Source of the DNA: Chitinophaga qingshengii
GTDB taxonomy: Bacteria; Bacteroidota; Bacteroidia; Chitinophagales; Chitinophagaceae
Assembly (NCBI RefSeq): GCF_014529935.1
Contig: NZ_JACVFC010000002.1
Coordinates: 1,054,001 to 1,118,000 of the forward strand
Length of the DNA stretch: 64,000 nt
Direction: 5' to 3'
In this document: positions 52,905 to 62,502 of the stretch, in pieces
How positions within the stretch are numbered: the stretch's first letter is position 1
How the letters are laid out: each line of letters starts with the position of its first letter
The notes under the pieces: generated by a model
What the model saw: only the letters and a program-made list of their open reading frames with translations
Told to the model about the DNA's origin: nothing
Databases searched by the model: none
Translations under genes and position numbers: made by a program

Positions 52905-54044
52905 TCATTTTCGCAGTAATGCCGTGGCACACCATAACAACGGCGCCTGCCCATGCATGTCGCCTGTAATACGGCCGCGGTCGAGATAGTACTGCCGGTT
53001 ATTCTTTTTATTGGTGCCTTCACATACTTCCCGCACATCAGCATTCTCATCGATATATTTTACCAGTGCCAGCCAGGCTTTTCGTGCAGCCGGACCATAG
53101 GTAGCTTTATCCAGCCAGCCGTTTTTTACGCCGGTGATCATCGCGAAAGCGAACATACCGGTACTGGAAGTTTCGGGCCACGCTTCCGGATCATCGATCA
53201 ACTGCCGCCACATACCATCCGGCGCCTGGTATTTCAACAGGGAAGCCATCATGGTTTTATACCCTTTCATGATACGCTCGCGGTTAGGATTATCCTTAGG
53301 CAGGGAACGCAGCAATTCACTCATCCCTGCAGCCATCCAGCCATCGCCGCGGCCCCAGAAATAAGGCACATCCGGCGCATGATAAAACAGCCCGTTGGGT
53401 TGTTGTAAAGAATCCAGGTATACCACCATCTCCTTAGCAGCACGCTCAATGTATGCTTTATCGCCGGTAGCGCGGTATGCCTGCGATTGCACGGCGGTAA
53501 TCATAAACATATCATCGATCCACATTCTTGTTTGCCAGGTAAGTCCGCGGTCGGCGTATGCCTGTGATTCCGGTTTTACATGCGGCCCTTCCGGTGTTCC
53601 CCATTGTTTATCTGCAAACCTTTTCCCCATATCGAGGTAACGGCTGTCTTTTGTTTGCATATACAGTTCCAATGGCACCGCACCGAAAACGGTATGGTCC
53701 ACATGGTCCGGAGCGGGTACTATCGCTGCTTCCGTGGTAAAGAAAGGCTCGAAACGTTTCGTCAGTTGCCCGGCCAGTCCCTTATCCCGGCTTTCGTATG
53801 CAAACGTTAGCGCTCCATACCACGCGCAAACTTCCGGATAGGTGATGCGGGAAGGTGGAGTGGGCTTTCCAAAGTTGGGATGCGGCGAAGCCACAAAACG
53901 ATCCGCCACCCGCTTACCGATTTCGGCCGGCGTACTTCCTTTAGGAAAATGCGTCAGATCGCCATCATTAGATTTTTTTTGTGCTGCGGCCATATCGGTG
54001 TTGAGCACCAGCAGTGTCAACAGGCCTGCCATCATTGTTTTCAT
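52905..54044 (-). CDS. GH105/GH88-type unsaturated glucuronyl (rhamnogalacturonyl) hydrolase
   Basis: A 379-residue secreted enzyme with signal peptide (MKTMMAGLLTLLVLNTDMAAAQ). The (alpha/alpha)6 barrel carries TWQTRMWIDDMFMITAVQSQ, containing the catalytic-Asp region of YteR-like enzymes, and PYFWGRGDGWMAAGMSELL. These enzymes hydrate the 4,5-unsaturated uronic acid left by polysaccharide lyases, and GH105 members often act on unsaturated rhamnogalacturonan disaccharides. A hairpin separates it from SusCD locus 2. It could belong to that locus functionally, but I cannot fix the exact linkage specificity. Confidence 0.85.
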   Translation of the reverse strand: MKTMMAGLLTLLVLNTDMAAAQKKSNDGDLTHFPKGSTPAEIGKRVADRFVASPHPNFGKPTPPSRITYPEVCAWYGALTFAYESRDKGLAGQLTKRFEPFFTTEAAIVPAPDHVDHTVFGAVPLELYMQTKDSRYLDMGKRFADKQWGTPEGPHVKPESQAYADRGLTWQTRMWIDDMFMITAVQSQAYRATGDKAYIERAAKEMVVYLDSLQQPNGLFYHAPDVPYFWGRGDGWMAAGMSELLRSLPKDNPNRERIMKGYKTMMASLLKYQAPDGMWRQLIDDPEAWPETSSTGMFAFAMITGVKNGWLDKATYGPAARKAWLALVKYIDENADVREVCEGTNKKNNRQYYLDRGRITGDMHGQAPLLWCATALLRK

Positions 54045-54161
54045 ATAAGTGGATTATTTTTTAGTTTCTAACGGGAAAAACCATACGACAGGCGTAAAAG
54101 CCAGGTTCCCGTCCGCATGATCTTCCAAAATAAGTATTCCCTTTTTTAATAACAACCGGAA

Positions 54162-54195
54162 ATCGTAAATCCCCGGGCAAAAGCCCGGGGACGAT
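54162..54195 (-). terminator. Strong GC hairpin after SusCD locus 2
   Basis: CCCCGGGC (54171-54178) and GCCCGGGG (54183-54190) form a perfect 8-bp stem with an AAAA/TTTT loop. An outer ATCGT/ACGAT stem (54162-54166 with 54191-54195) is interrupted by four unpaired bases. It lies 29 bases after the DUF4998-type gene stop and upstream of the GH105-type gene. There is no clean U-run, so termination is probable but unproven. Confidence 0.55.
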
Positions 54196-54223
54196 ATAGG
54201 ATTAAACAGCAACGCAACACTGG

Positions 54224-54946
54224 CTATTGCACAGCCTGCGTTTCATAAGCAGTATAAAAAGTATCGATCGCTACTTTGACCGGTTTGTACGATGTTCTGT
54301 ATTTCAAGGATGTGCCCGCCTTATAATCCGGTAACTTCACAGAAGCGCGAAACTCCAGCGGATCACGCGGATTAGCCGGTACACTATCAGCGACCTGCAC
54401 CATTTTCGTTTCTGCTCCGGCATTGTTGGTATACGATATTTCCACGCTCTGTACCTGGTTATTCACCCCAAACCACCAGATGGTCGTTTCCTTTTTCACC
54501 GCATCGTATTTGGCGGAGCGGACCGGCCGGTTGGACAAAGTGGCAATATAGGCGTCACCGTAGGCATTACCGATGACTTCCTCTTTTACGGAAGAATGTC
54601 CTGCATTGTCGTAGGTATATACCTGGAAGGTGTAGATATTCTCCGGCAGCTTATCCAGGAACAAACGGATGGTATCGGTACCGCCTGTACGTTTTACGGC
54701 CACCTCCGCTGAATCGCCGCGCTGGTTCCAGTACACCCGGCATTTGGTAATCTTCGGATCAGACACCAGGTACCAGGATAGCAACACCCGGTTTTTACCG
54801 GGAAATACTTTCAGTGAATCCACTTTACCGGTGTAGATGATCTCCCCTCCATCCAGGAACTGTTTGTAGGAGTCGTCCATTTTGGTGCAGGCTGCCAGTA
54901 ATACCAGCATGACTCCCATCAGCCATCTGCCTTTTATATCTTTCAT
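54224..54946 (-). CDS. DUF4998-type lipoprotein of SusCD locus 2
   Basis: A 240-residue lipoprotein (MGVMLVLLAACTKMDDSYK, lipidated C20). The N-terminal part (FLDGGEIIYTGKVDSLKVFP, LLSWYLVSDPKITKCRVYWN) matches the DUF4998 family, which accompanies SusC/SusD and DUF5000-type lipoproteins. It is likely a surface-exposed glycan-binding accessory in the position of SusE/SusF. It follows the DUF5000-type gene by 15 bases and is last before the hairpin. Confidence 0.85.
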   Translation of the reverse strand: MKDIKGRWLMGVMLVLLAACTKMDDSYKQFLDGGEIIYTGKVDSLKVFPGKNRVLLSWYLVSDPKITKCRVYWNQRGDSAEVAVKRTGGTDTIRLFLDKLPENIYTFQVYTYDNAGHSSVKEEVIGNAYGDAYIATLSNRPVRSAKYDAVKKETTIWWFGVNNQVQSVEISYTNNAGAETKMVQVADSVPANPRDPLEFRASVKLPDYKAGTSLKYRTSYKPVKVAIDTFYTAYETQAVQ

Positions 54947-54961
54947 GATAAGTGTTTTAGA

Positions 54962-56182
54962 TTATTTTTTGATTTGTCCCCAGATCGAGATCTCACTGAT
55001 GTGAAGATGGCCGATGATACCATCAACGGCCGCCCAGCTGTCGATGTGTTTCCAGGCGATATACCGCACCGCCGGTGAACCAATCGGCAGTTCATACTCC
55101 TGCCCTGCGGCAGCTGCATCGATGTCTTCATTGGAATTCTGCCCCAGCGGCAGCCCGGAAGGTTTCTCCATAATCTGATGGTCCAGCTTCACCCAGCTGT
55201 TCACATCGGTGGGCGTATTGGTACCCCACAGTTCCCATTCATGCGGATTACCGTGGTTGTAAATATATCCTGCCTGGCGCTGCCAGATCTTATACCGGCT
55301 GATGACCGCTTTCACGCCCAGGTCTATCGGGACCCAGATAGGAACATCCTTGTTCTCTGTAGTATGGTACCCTTCATTACCTACGATACCGTTCCACATG
55401 TTTTCAATAGGCCAGGACGACAGGTTAGTGGGTTCCGCAATCTGTACGCCCGGCGTTTTAGGCAACGGCGCTACCTGCGGTATGGGATATTTTTTCTTCA
55501 TAGCGCTGGCGAACTTCGTTTTGTCCAGCTCCTCTTCGTATATGGGTGTCAGTTCAAACTTCAGGGTATCGCTTTTGTTATCCCAGCGGTCTTTGATATA
55601 AATACCGAACTGTTGTTTTACAGGTTGCAGGCCGCGCACCGTAAACTTACCGGAATCCAGTCCGTAGTAGAAGTTGTTGACATTCCGCCATTCTTTGGCA
55701 GCAGGATCATACAACAGGGTCACGATCACTATCTTCCCTTTATCATCATTGTTAAACTTTACCTGCAGCCCACCAAATGCTTCCGTTACCGCCAGGGACT
55801 CGTAGACGTTCCAGATAGCCGGCCGCAAGGGTCTTACTTTTACCTGCACCGGTGTAGAAGCTACCTCTGCACGGCTAACGGTGTATAAGGTGACAGTATG
55901 TTCTGCTGTATCCCCGAAACCTTCCACCCGTACAGACCTTTTGAAATAAGAAGATTTCGCTTCCTTTTTCACGCCATTGATTTCAAATTCCGCCCGTACG
56001 TAGGACAGGTTCTGATCATCCGGCAGGGAGTAGGAAATTTCCGCAGCACCGGCCATGCCTACGGCTACCGGATTGGATACCGGGTTAGGCTGTGCTTTAT
56101 CGTTGGAGACTGGTTTCATCTGGTCTTGTTTACAACCCCAGAACCCGGCCAGCATACATAAGATGATATGAAAACGTTTCAT
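54962..56182 (-). CDS. DUF4959/DUF5126/DUF5000-type lipoprotein of SusCD locus 2
   Basis: From ATG 56182 (MKRFHIILCMLAGFWGCKQD) a 406-residue lipoprotein with lipidated C17. The open frame continues 31 codons upstream into the susD stop region and is rejected. Two beta-sandwich domains (about 20-125 and 125-225) are followed by a C-terminal discoidin-like DUF5000 domain (~255-405, with WNGIVGNEGYHTTENKDVP, KIWQRQAGYIYNHGNPHEWE and the closing HISEISIWGQIKK). Such proteins sit on the cell surface and bind carbohydrate next to SusCD. The ligand cannot be read here. Confidence 0.87.
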   Translation of the reverse strand: MKRFHIILCMLAGFWGCKQDQMKPVSNDKAQPNPVSNPVAVGMAGAAEISYSLPDDQNLSYVRAEFEINGVKKEAKSSYFKRSVRVEGFGDTAEHTVTLYTVSRAEVASTPVQVKVRPLRPAIWNVYESLAVTEAFGGLQVKFNNDDKGKIVIVTLLYDPAAKEWRNVNNFYYGLDSGKFTVRGLQPVKQQFGIYIKDRWDNKSDTLKFELTPIYEEELDKTKFASAMKKKYPIPQVAPLPKTPGVQIAEPTNLSSWPIENMWNGIVGNEGYHTTENKDVPIWVPIDLGVKAVISRYKIWQRQAGYIYNHGNPHEWELWGTNTPTDVNSWVKLDHQIMEKPSGLPLGQNSNEDIDAAAAGQEYELPIGSPAVRYIAWKHIDSWAAVDGIIGHLHISEISIWGQIKK

Positions 56183-56211
56183 GTCAGTAAGTTTTAGCAT
56201 CATTAAAAAGA

Positions 56212-58140
56212 TTACCAGCCTGGATTCTGTACCAGATTTTTGTTGATGATCATCTCTGCATTTTCTATCGGCCACAGGTAATCACGCATACCAAAGCGCT
56301 GGTTGAATAACAGTACTTCCTTGTAATAGGAAGGCGCCGCATTCTGTGTAATATCCCAGCCTTTGATCGGGTTATTGAGCGCGACGTGCGCCGTCCGCCA
56401 TCTTCTCAGGTCCCAGAAACGCTGGCCTTCAAAACACAGTTCTATGGATCTTTCCTGCTGGATGATCTCCCGCATACCTTCTTTGGTCGTGAATTTCGTA
56501 GGGTTCTTGGAGTAGTTGGTCCAGGATTCTTCCACGGACTTCAGGCCGGCACGCGCCCTCACCAGGTTGATCCACTGGGTAGTAGCCCCACCCGGACCGT
56601 TGACTTCATTCAGGGCTTCGGAATACAGCAGGTACAAATCCGCCAGCCTGATTTCCGGCCAGGGATAGGTAACCGTGTTACTGGAGATATTACCATCCGT
56701 AGCGGCACTGCTTTCTATATTGACTGTTTTCTTCACCCAATAACCGGTGACGGAATAGTTGCTGATACCTCTTCTGGAGGCGATTTCCGTGGCACGGGCT
56801 TTTACAAAATACAGCGCACTGTCCTTGTTGTAGTTCAGTATCCAGTTACCAAACCATACCGCGCGGTCAAATGCTACGTCCGCATAGAAGCGGGGTTCGC
56901 GGTCGTAGTGCAGCTCTACTGTTTGTTCACCGGTCTTGATGTAGTATTTATCCGGGTTAGCAGCGGTGCGCAACGTATAACGTTTGCTGTAATCCCAGGT
57001 TTTGTCTTCCGTAATAGGCACGCCATTTTTGGAATAGAACATTTCAATCATCTTCATGGTCGGGGCGATAATGCCTTTAGGTCCGGAAGTGCTGGCGCCG
57101 TTGGCAATCAGCGGCATGGACCAGCGTTGTATATCACCGGCAGTGCTGTTGGTGTTGGGCCATATTACTTCGGTATTGCTCTGTTTATCGGTCAGGGCTG
57201 CACGAATATCCAGCTGTGTTTGCAGGGTGTCATTGATTTTATAACCAAAATTACCCGGGAAGTGATACAGCGTATAACCATTAGCGTGGCACATGTCTAT
57301 TGCTTCCTTACAAGCCTGTGCCGCGCGGGCCCATTTTTCCGCACTATAGGAAGTGGGAAACAGCTGTACCCCGCGATTGTCCACCATGCGGCTGTAATCC
57401 GGGTTACCGTTGAAAAAGGGACTGGCAGCGGTTACCAGCACTTTTGCCTTCAGCGCCAGGGCAATACATTTGGTGATTCTGCCCAGCTCGGAGTTCTCCG
57501 TACCTTCCAGTTTGGCGGGCAGAAATTCATTGGAGGCCGCTTCATCCAGCAGCTGCACGATGTAGTTGATACAGGTATCTATCGGCTGACGGTATACCTG
57601 TACTTCCTCAGAACCGGCAGATACCGGCAGGTTTTCCTTCATCAGCGGAATAGGGCCATAGCAGCGCAGCAGGAAGAAATGGTAATAAGCCTTCAGGAAT
57701 TTCACTTCCGAAATCCACCGCTCTCTTTCATACTGCCGCAACTCCCGCACCTGGCCGATGTTAGCGAGGAACGTGTTACAGTCGCGGATACCCACAAACA
57801 GGGAAGTGCCGCGGGCAGAACCGCTCCAGTAATTGGCCAGTGGGCTGGTCATACTTTGTAATCCTTTTGCGATGTTAAAATTCGTCGGATCCACATCGCG
57901 GATAGGATCATCATACCACACTTCATCCGCGCCGTTGAAAGCCACGTTATCATTAAAATGCCCGTTTTTAGGCATATAGGAAAAACAGGTGAACAGGTAC
58001 TTCTCCGCAGAAGAGCGCAGCGTAAAAGCGTTGTCGATGGTAGGCACGTTATCGGGCACCACATCGAGGTACTTGCTGCAGGAGCAGAAAGCGCCTATCC
58101 ATACCAGTGCGATCAATATTTTATATCTCATGATTGACAT
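56212..58140 (-). CDS. SusD/RagB-family surface lipoprotein (locus 2)
   Basis: A 642-residue SusD homologue, larger than the locus 1 protein. The signal peptide ends IGAFCSCSKYLDVVPDN with the lipidation Cys at about residue 21 (numbering from ATG 58140; ATG 58131 is an equally good start). The C-terminal family segment reads GMREIIQQERSIELCFEGQR followed by FWDLRRWRTA. It lies 11 bases after susC and 29 bases before the DUF5000-type gene. Larger SusDs are common in systems for complex glycans, but this is not diagnostic. Confidence 0.93.
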   Translation of the reverse strand: MSIMRYKILIALVWIGAFCSCSKYLDVVPDNVPTIDNAFTLRSSAEKYLFTCFSYMPKNGHFNDNVAFNGADEVWYDDPIRDVDPTNFNIAKGLQSMTSPLANYWSGSARGTSLFVGIRDCNTFLANIGQVRELRQYERERWISEVKFLKAYYHFFLLRCYGPIPLMKENLPVSAGSEEVQVYRQPIDTCINYIVQLLDEAASNEFLPAKLEGTENSELGRITKCIALALKAKVLVTAASPFFNGNPDYSRMVDNRGVQLFPTSYSAEKWARAAQACKEAIDMCHANGYTLYHFPGNFGYKINDTLQTQLDIRAALTDKQSNTEVIWPNTNSTAGDIQRWSMPLIANGASTSGPKGIIAPTMKMIEMFYSKNGVPITEDKTWDYSKRYTLRTAANPDKYYIKTGEQTVELHYDREPRFYADVAFDRAVWFGNWILNYNKDSALYFVKARATEIASRRGISNYSVTGYWVKKTVNIESSAATDGNISSNTVTYPWPEIRLADLYLLYSEALNEVNGPGGATTQWINLVRARAGLKSVEESWTNYSKNPTKFTTKEGMREIIQQERSIELCFEGQRFWDLRRWRTAHVALNNPIKGWDITQNAAPSYYKEVLLFNQRFGMRDYLWPIENAEMIINKNLVQNPGW

Positions 58141-58151
58141 TTTTTAAGTTA

Positions 58152-61100
58152 TCAGAAGCCCACCATCAACCCAAAGTTGACAACACGCTGAATCGGGTAG
58201 CCCAGGCCTTTACCGCCCATCTCAATATCCCACAGTTTGAATTTGGAGAAAGTCAGCAGGTTGGTAGCGTTAGCGTATACACGCAGATTAGACATGTGGA
58301 TACGTTGCGTTAAACGCTGTGGCACCGTGTAACCCAACTCCACCTGCTTCAATCGCAGGAAGGCGCCGTTGCGCATAAACCAGGTGCTGGACTGGGCGCT
58401 GTTGGTATTCAACACCGGGCTAAGACGTGGCCAGAGGGCGTACAGATCACGGTTTTCTTCTGACCAGTGACTATCCGCATAGGCCTTCAGCAACTGGGTT
58501 TCAGAGGTCACGCTGTTGTCGCCATCTACATCAATAAACGGAGAAGTTGCGTTTACATCGATCCAGAAAGAAGAACGGGCCGATCCCTGGAAGAAAGCTG
58601 ACACGTCGATGCCTTTATATTTAGCGCTGAAACCAAAGCCATAGATAATTTCCGGCGTTGTCGGGAAACCGATGGGCACCATATCGCTGGGGGTAATTTG
58701 TCCGTCGCCGTTCACATCGCGGAATTTGATATCGCCACCCATGGTTTTGAAGTTACCGAAAGACTGCTGGGGAGAGCTTCTTACCTCTTCATCATCGATA
58801 AAGAGGCGTTCAGCGATGTATCCCCAGCGTTGGGAAATCGGGTATCCTACGTGGTAACGGTACCATTCATCATAGCGGGGTTCTTCGTAGGCTTTGAATT
58901 TATTACGGGCGAAAGTGAAGTTACCGCGCATGGTCAGGAAAATATCCTTGCCGATGTTGGTATTGAAATCCGCCGTAAAATCGAAGGCATTGGAATGCGC
59001 TTTGCCCACATTGGCCTTGGGCGTGGATTGCAGGCCCATCGTTTTAGGCGTGGAGGCGCGGTCCATGAGGATATTGTAACGGTCTTCCGTAAAGTATTCC
59101 GCGATGATGTCCAGTTTATTGAACAGGCTGATCTCCAGTCCGAACGTAGAGTTCTTCGCTGTTTCCCAGGTAATGGCCTGGTTATCGTAGCGGCTGATGG
59201 AGATACCATTACGGGAATAACCGCCGTTCACGCCGAACGTAGCGCCTTTTTTACCATCGTTCATGTTCACATTGGAGAGGTAGAAGAAACGATCGTCTTC
59301 ATTACCGATAGCGTCGTTACCTACCAGGCCGTAGTTGGCTCTTACCTTCAGTTTGGTGATCACTCTTTCCAGCGGTTTGAAGAATTTCTCATTAGATACA
59401 AACCAGGCCGCGCCTGCAGAAGGGAAGAAACCGTAGCGCTCCGTTTTATAAAAACGTTCGGAACCGTTGTAACCGAAGTTAAATTCACCGAAGAAGCGGT
59501 TATCATAAGAATAGGTCGCGCGGCCGGACAAGCCCAGGTTACGCGAAGGCAGCGACTTCTGCAACAGGTTCACTGAAGGATTGGAGATATCATCAATCGT
59601 TTGGAGGTTGTTGCGTGCAATGAAGATGAGCATACCTGCCAGACCATGTTTATCGAAAGTACGGTTATAGTCCACCGCAGATTCCAGGTAGAACGTAGAT
59701 GCCACGGTTCTTTTACCCGGTACGTAGTTGAGATAATCCGTGCCCTGATCGGGGTTGATATCGCGGAGTACGTAGGTATTGTTGAGTTTATCGTAGTTGT
59801 TGGCAGCGTACCAGAACGGCGTGTACTGGCGGGACACATCGAAATAAGCCTGCCGGTTAGTGTTCATCATCGCACGTGCCGACAGTCCTTTCGTAATGAA
59901 AGCAGACAGGTCCTGTTTGACCTCGAACTGCGCCAGCATAAGGGAGCGGGAATATTGTTTATATCCTTTCACCATGTCGGCGTAGGGGTTCAGGTATTCG
60001 CCGTTGTTGAAGTTGCCGAACAGCGGGTGTGTCACAAACTGGTGCGCATCATCAGCCGGATAATAGGCCGGGAACAGCACCTGGTTGGACCAGATCATTT
60101 TCTGGTAGAGTTTTTCGCCGCCGTCGATAGGACCTTTATATTCATCGAAGGTGCCGTGCAGGCGTACCATCGCGCTGGTAGATTTGGTAACGCGGATATT
60201 TACATTGGAGCGCAGCGTATAGGTAGTGAGGTCGATGTTGTTATTAAAATTATTGCGACCGTCGACGTTTAGGATACCGTTGTCTTTCGTATAGCCGCCG
60301 GACACGAAGTAGGTGGCTATTTGTCCGCCGCCGCCCAGGTTGAAGTTGGCGCGCTTATTCACCGTTTGTTTTTTGAACAGCATCTCTTTCCAGTTGGTAG
60401 TAGGGAATACTTCCGGGTTGGTACCTGCTTTGGTATTGTCTATTTTACTTTGCGGGTAGGTTACCGGCGCCAGCGGGTTGCGGGTAAGTACCGCTTCGTT
60501 GTTCTGCTCCATGTAGGTGATAGGATCTGCCAGTTGTACGTCGCGGGTAGGTGCAGAGATGGAGTTTTCCAGGCGCAGGTTGAACCTGGCTTTACCTTCC
60601 TTACCTTCTTTCGTGGTAACGAGGATAACGCCGTTCGCGCCGCGTGCGCCATACAAGGCGTTGGCCGTAGCGTCTTTCATGATAGAGAAGCTGGCGATAT
60701 CGTCTGTATTGAGGCGGGCCAGTTCTGTCACGTCATATTCAATACCATCGATGAGGATCAGCGGGCTTTTTTTGTAGCCGAAGGTGGTAGCGCCGCGAAT
60801 GAAAAACTCTGCGTTGTCCATGCCCGGTTCACCGCTGCGCTGATAGGCAATAACGCCTGCCAGTCGGCCAGCCAGTGCCGTGGTGAGGTTACTCGAAGGC
60901 ACTTTCAGTTCACCGGGATTAATAGTGGTAATAGAGCCGATCACCGATGCTTTTTTCTGTTTACCATAGGCTACGACCACTGTTTCATTCAGTTGACTCG
61001 AAGATGTTTTCAGTTTGACGTTGATCACGCTGCGGGCGCTCAGTGGTATTTCCTGTGGCGTATAGCCCACCATCGTGTATACGATCACGGTAGTGTTGTC

Positions 61101-61346
61101 AGGAACTACCAGGATATAGCGGCCGTTCATATCGGTAGTGGTACCGATGTTGGGACTGTTTTTCACCAATACGGTGACGCCAGGCATAGGTGATCCGGCG
61201 GTGTCGGTGACTTGTCCGCGGACTTCCTTTTTAAGGGTACCTTCCCTGGCGGCAGTTGTTTTCTGCTGTGCAGGCGTTTTTCCCGGCAGTAGTAGCAGCC
61301 ATGACACCCCTATGCAGCATAGGAGAAAGAGGATGTTGTTTTTCAT
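58152..61346 (-). CDS. SusC/RagA-family TonB-dependent transporter without STN domain (locus 2)
   Basis: A 1064-residue outer-membrane importer. Signal peptide (to about 26), carboxypeptidase-regulatory-like domain (~43-115, VRGQVTDTAGSPMPGVTVLV), plug (~125-240, with FFIRGATTFGYKKSPLILID and the GARGANGVILVTTK motif) and beta-barrel ending YPIQRVVNFGLMVGF. It lacks the STN domain of the other SusC here, so regulation by a FecR/sigma pair is not expected. Two LacI-type operator sequences lie upstream instead. Confidence 0.94.
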   Translation of the reverse strand: MKNNILFLLCCIGVSWLLLLPGKTPAQQKTTAAREGTLKKEVRGQVTDTAGSPMPGVTVLVKNSPNIGTTTDMNGRYILVVPDNTTVIVYTMVGYTPQEIPLSARSVINVKLKTSSSQLNETVVVAYGKQKKASVIGSITTINPGELKVPSSNLTTALAGRLAGVIAYQRSGEPGMDNAEFFIRGATTFGYKKSPLILIDGIEYDVTELARLNTDDIASFSIMKDATANALYGARGANGVILVTTKEGKEGKARFNLRLENSISAPTRDVQLADPITYMEQNNEAVLTRNPLAPVTYPQSKIDNTKAGTNPEVFPTTNWKEMLFKKQTVNKRANFNLGGGGQIATYFVSGGYTKDNGILNVDGRNNFNNNIDLTTYTLRSNVNIRVTKSTSAMVRLHGTFDEYKGPIDGGEKLYQKMIWSNQVLFPAYYPADDAHQFVTHPLFGNFNNGEYLNPYADMVKGYKQYSRSLMLAQFEVKQDLSAFITKGLSARAMMNTNRQAYFDVSRQYTPFWYAANNYDKLNNTYVLRDINPDQGTDYLNYVPGKRTVASTFYLESAVDYNRTFDKHGLAGMLIFIARNNLQTIDDISNPSVNLLQKSLPSRNLGLSGRATYSYDNRFFGEFNFGYNGSERFYKTERYGFFPSAGAAWFVSNEKFFKPLERVITKLKVRANYGLVGNDAIGNEDDRFFYLSNVNMNDGKKGATFGVNGGYSRNGISISRYDNQAITWETAKNSTFGLEISLFNKLDIIAEYFTEDRYNILMDRASTPKTMGLQSTPKANVGKAHSNAFDFTADFNTNIGKDIFLTMRGNFTFARNKFKAYEEPRYDEWYRYHVGYPISQRWGYIAERLFIDDEEVRSSPQQSFGNFKTMGGDIKFRDVNGDGQITPSDMVPIGFPTTPEIIYGFGFSAKYKGIDVSAFFQGSARSSFWIDVNATSPFIDVDGDNSVTSETQLLKAYADSHWSEENRDLYALWPRLSPVLNTNSAQSSTWFMRNGAFLRLKQVELGYTVPQRLTQRIHMSNLRVYANATNLLTFSKFKLWDIEMGGKGLGYPIQRVVNFGLMVGF

Positions 61347-61953
61347 GTGAAATTTATTTAGGCAGACCGTGCGTTACAGGCATAGGTCTCGCTGGCAGTG
61401 CACATACTGGTGCCTGCAGGTAATTAAACTGCTTTGGTTGACGTTACTGTTGTATACTTTTTATTGTGGTACTGGTAAAGGTTTGTACATACACACCCAT
61501 TTTATGGTTGATAAATATTTTCTTGCAATCGTTTGCATTAAAATTATCAAGAAGAACCCGGATGTTGTTGACATTAACGTTGTGGCCATCAGCCGTTAAT
61601 CATTTGAAATGCAATCGTTTGCATTAAAATTATCAACATCATCCATCGTTGTTGTCCGGTCAAAAAAGATCTGTGGGAAAAAAATCATCTCAGGATTTCA
61701 TAACGCTCGTCAGTACAAGGATCAGCTTTTGTTTAATCGGTGGAAATACAGTTCTGCTTTGATTTTATAGCACTATTCGGGATTCACGTGTTCAGTTGCC
61801 GGTTCGCACGGGTATTTAAATTTCGGTTGAATCTTCAACAAATATGAAGAAAAATATGGTAGGTTATTCATTCGATTTTAACAAAGACGCATACTTTTTT
61901 CGCTATGAGGGTAAAAAGTACACTTAATAAATAAGACTACTGTAACAGTAGTC
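61347..61953. other. Control region upstream of susC locus 2 and spacer to the tfoX-like gene
   Basis: About 600 bases with no plausible gene. It contains the two 27-bp direct repeats with LacI-type operators (61524-61550, 61610-61636) and, at its far end, a hairpin that closes the tfoX-like transcript. I did not find a clean TAnnTTTG element for susC. The part from about 61640 to 61930 is AT-rich with nothing I can name. Confidence 0.5.
61524..61636. promoter_or_regulatory. Two identical 27-bp repeats containing a LacI-family operator
   Basis: TGCAATCGTTTGCA followed by TTAAAATTATCAA occurs at 61524-61550 and again at 61610-61636, 86 bp apart. The first 14 bases fit the LacI-family consensus TGNAANCGNTTNCA with the central CG. 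They lie 178 and 264 bases upstream of the SusC start. Tandem identical sites imply cooperative or loop-forming binding by a sugar-responsive LacI-type regulator. No such regulator is encoded in this window. Confidence 0.65.
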
Positions 61954-61957
61954 TTAT
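61931..61957 (-). terminator. Hairpin overlapping the tfoX-like stop codon
   Basis: ATAAGACTACTG (61931-61942) pairs perfectly with CAGTAGTCTTAT (61946-61957), giving a 12-bp stem with a 3-base loop. The stop codon (61954-61956) sits in the upstream arm of the transcript. It is followed on the minus strand by TTATT. It probably ends transcription of the tfoX-like gene. Confidence 0.7.
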
Positions 61958-62292
61958 AGTTTCGTTTTACCACGTTTGCCGGCAGCCATCCCTTGTTTAG
62001 CCCACTTACGCAGGTCTTTCTCATCGGTATAAGCCGCTTCCGGCGCACTGCGGTATGGCTCATAACTGGCGGTACCATCCTTTTTGGTGCTCTGTAACCA
62101 TTCGCTGCCAGCCGCATCAAACACCAGGTCGCTCTCGTCATCTGTCCGGAACCAGAGCTGCTCCCCTGCCACGTAAGCGAAGAGAACACCATCCAGATAA
62201 ATAGCGTGGCCCTGCATGACCGGCCGCGTACTGATAGGACCGATAGGCTGCATACATTTTCTCACCCAGGAGATCAGTTGTTCTTCGTTCAT
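61954..62292 (-). CDS. TfoX N-terminal domain-like protein
   Basis: From ATG 62292 (MNEEQLISWVRKCMQPIG) the product has 112 residues; an in-frame ATG at 62334 would add 14 less typical residues. The core RPVMQGHAIYLDGVLFAYVA and LWFRTDDESDLVF fits the TfoX/Sxy N-terminal fold, and the C-terminus is a Lys-rich tail (KQGMAAGKRGKTKL). TfoX regulates competence in gamma-proteobacteria; single-domain homologues elsewhere have no established role, so no competence function is implied. It appears monocistronic. Confidence 0.75.
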   Translation of the reverse strand: MNEEQLISWVRKCMQPIGPISTRPVMQGHAIYLDGVLFAYVAGEQLWFRTDDESDLVFDAAGSEWLQSTKKDGTASYEPYRSAPEAAYTDEKDLRKWAKQGMAAGKRGKTKL

Positions 62293-62502
62293 GGAGCGAA
62301 GGTAGGAAGAAATTGTCTTTGGAAGATTTCTCATTGGCTCTGCTTCTGCTGAAGTCGCATGGACTTTGAAAAGGCCTTTTCATCATGACTAGAAGCACCA
62401 GGGAATTTATCAATTACATTGCGAATAGTCCACTTAGGTCTCGCTGTTTTATGAATGTTTTTTATCTCAGGGTTAACTACCATCCACATTTCATCAACAG
62501 GC

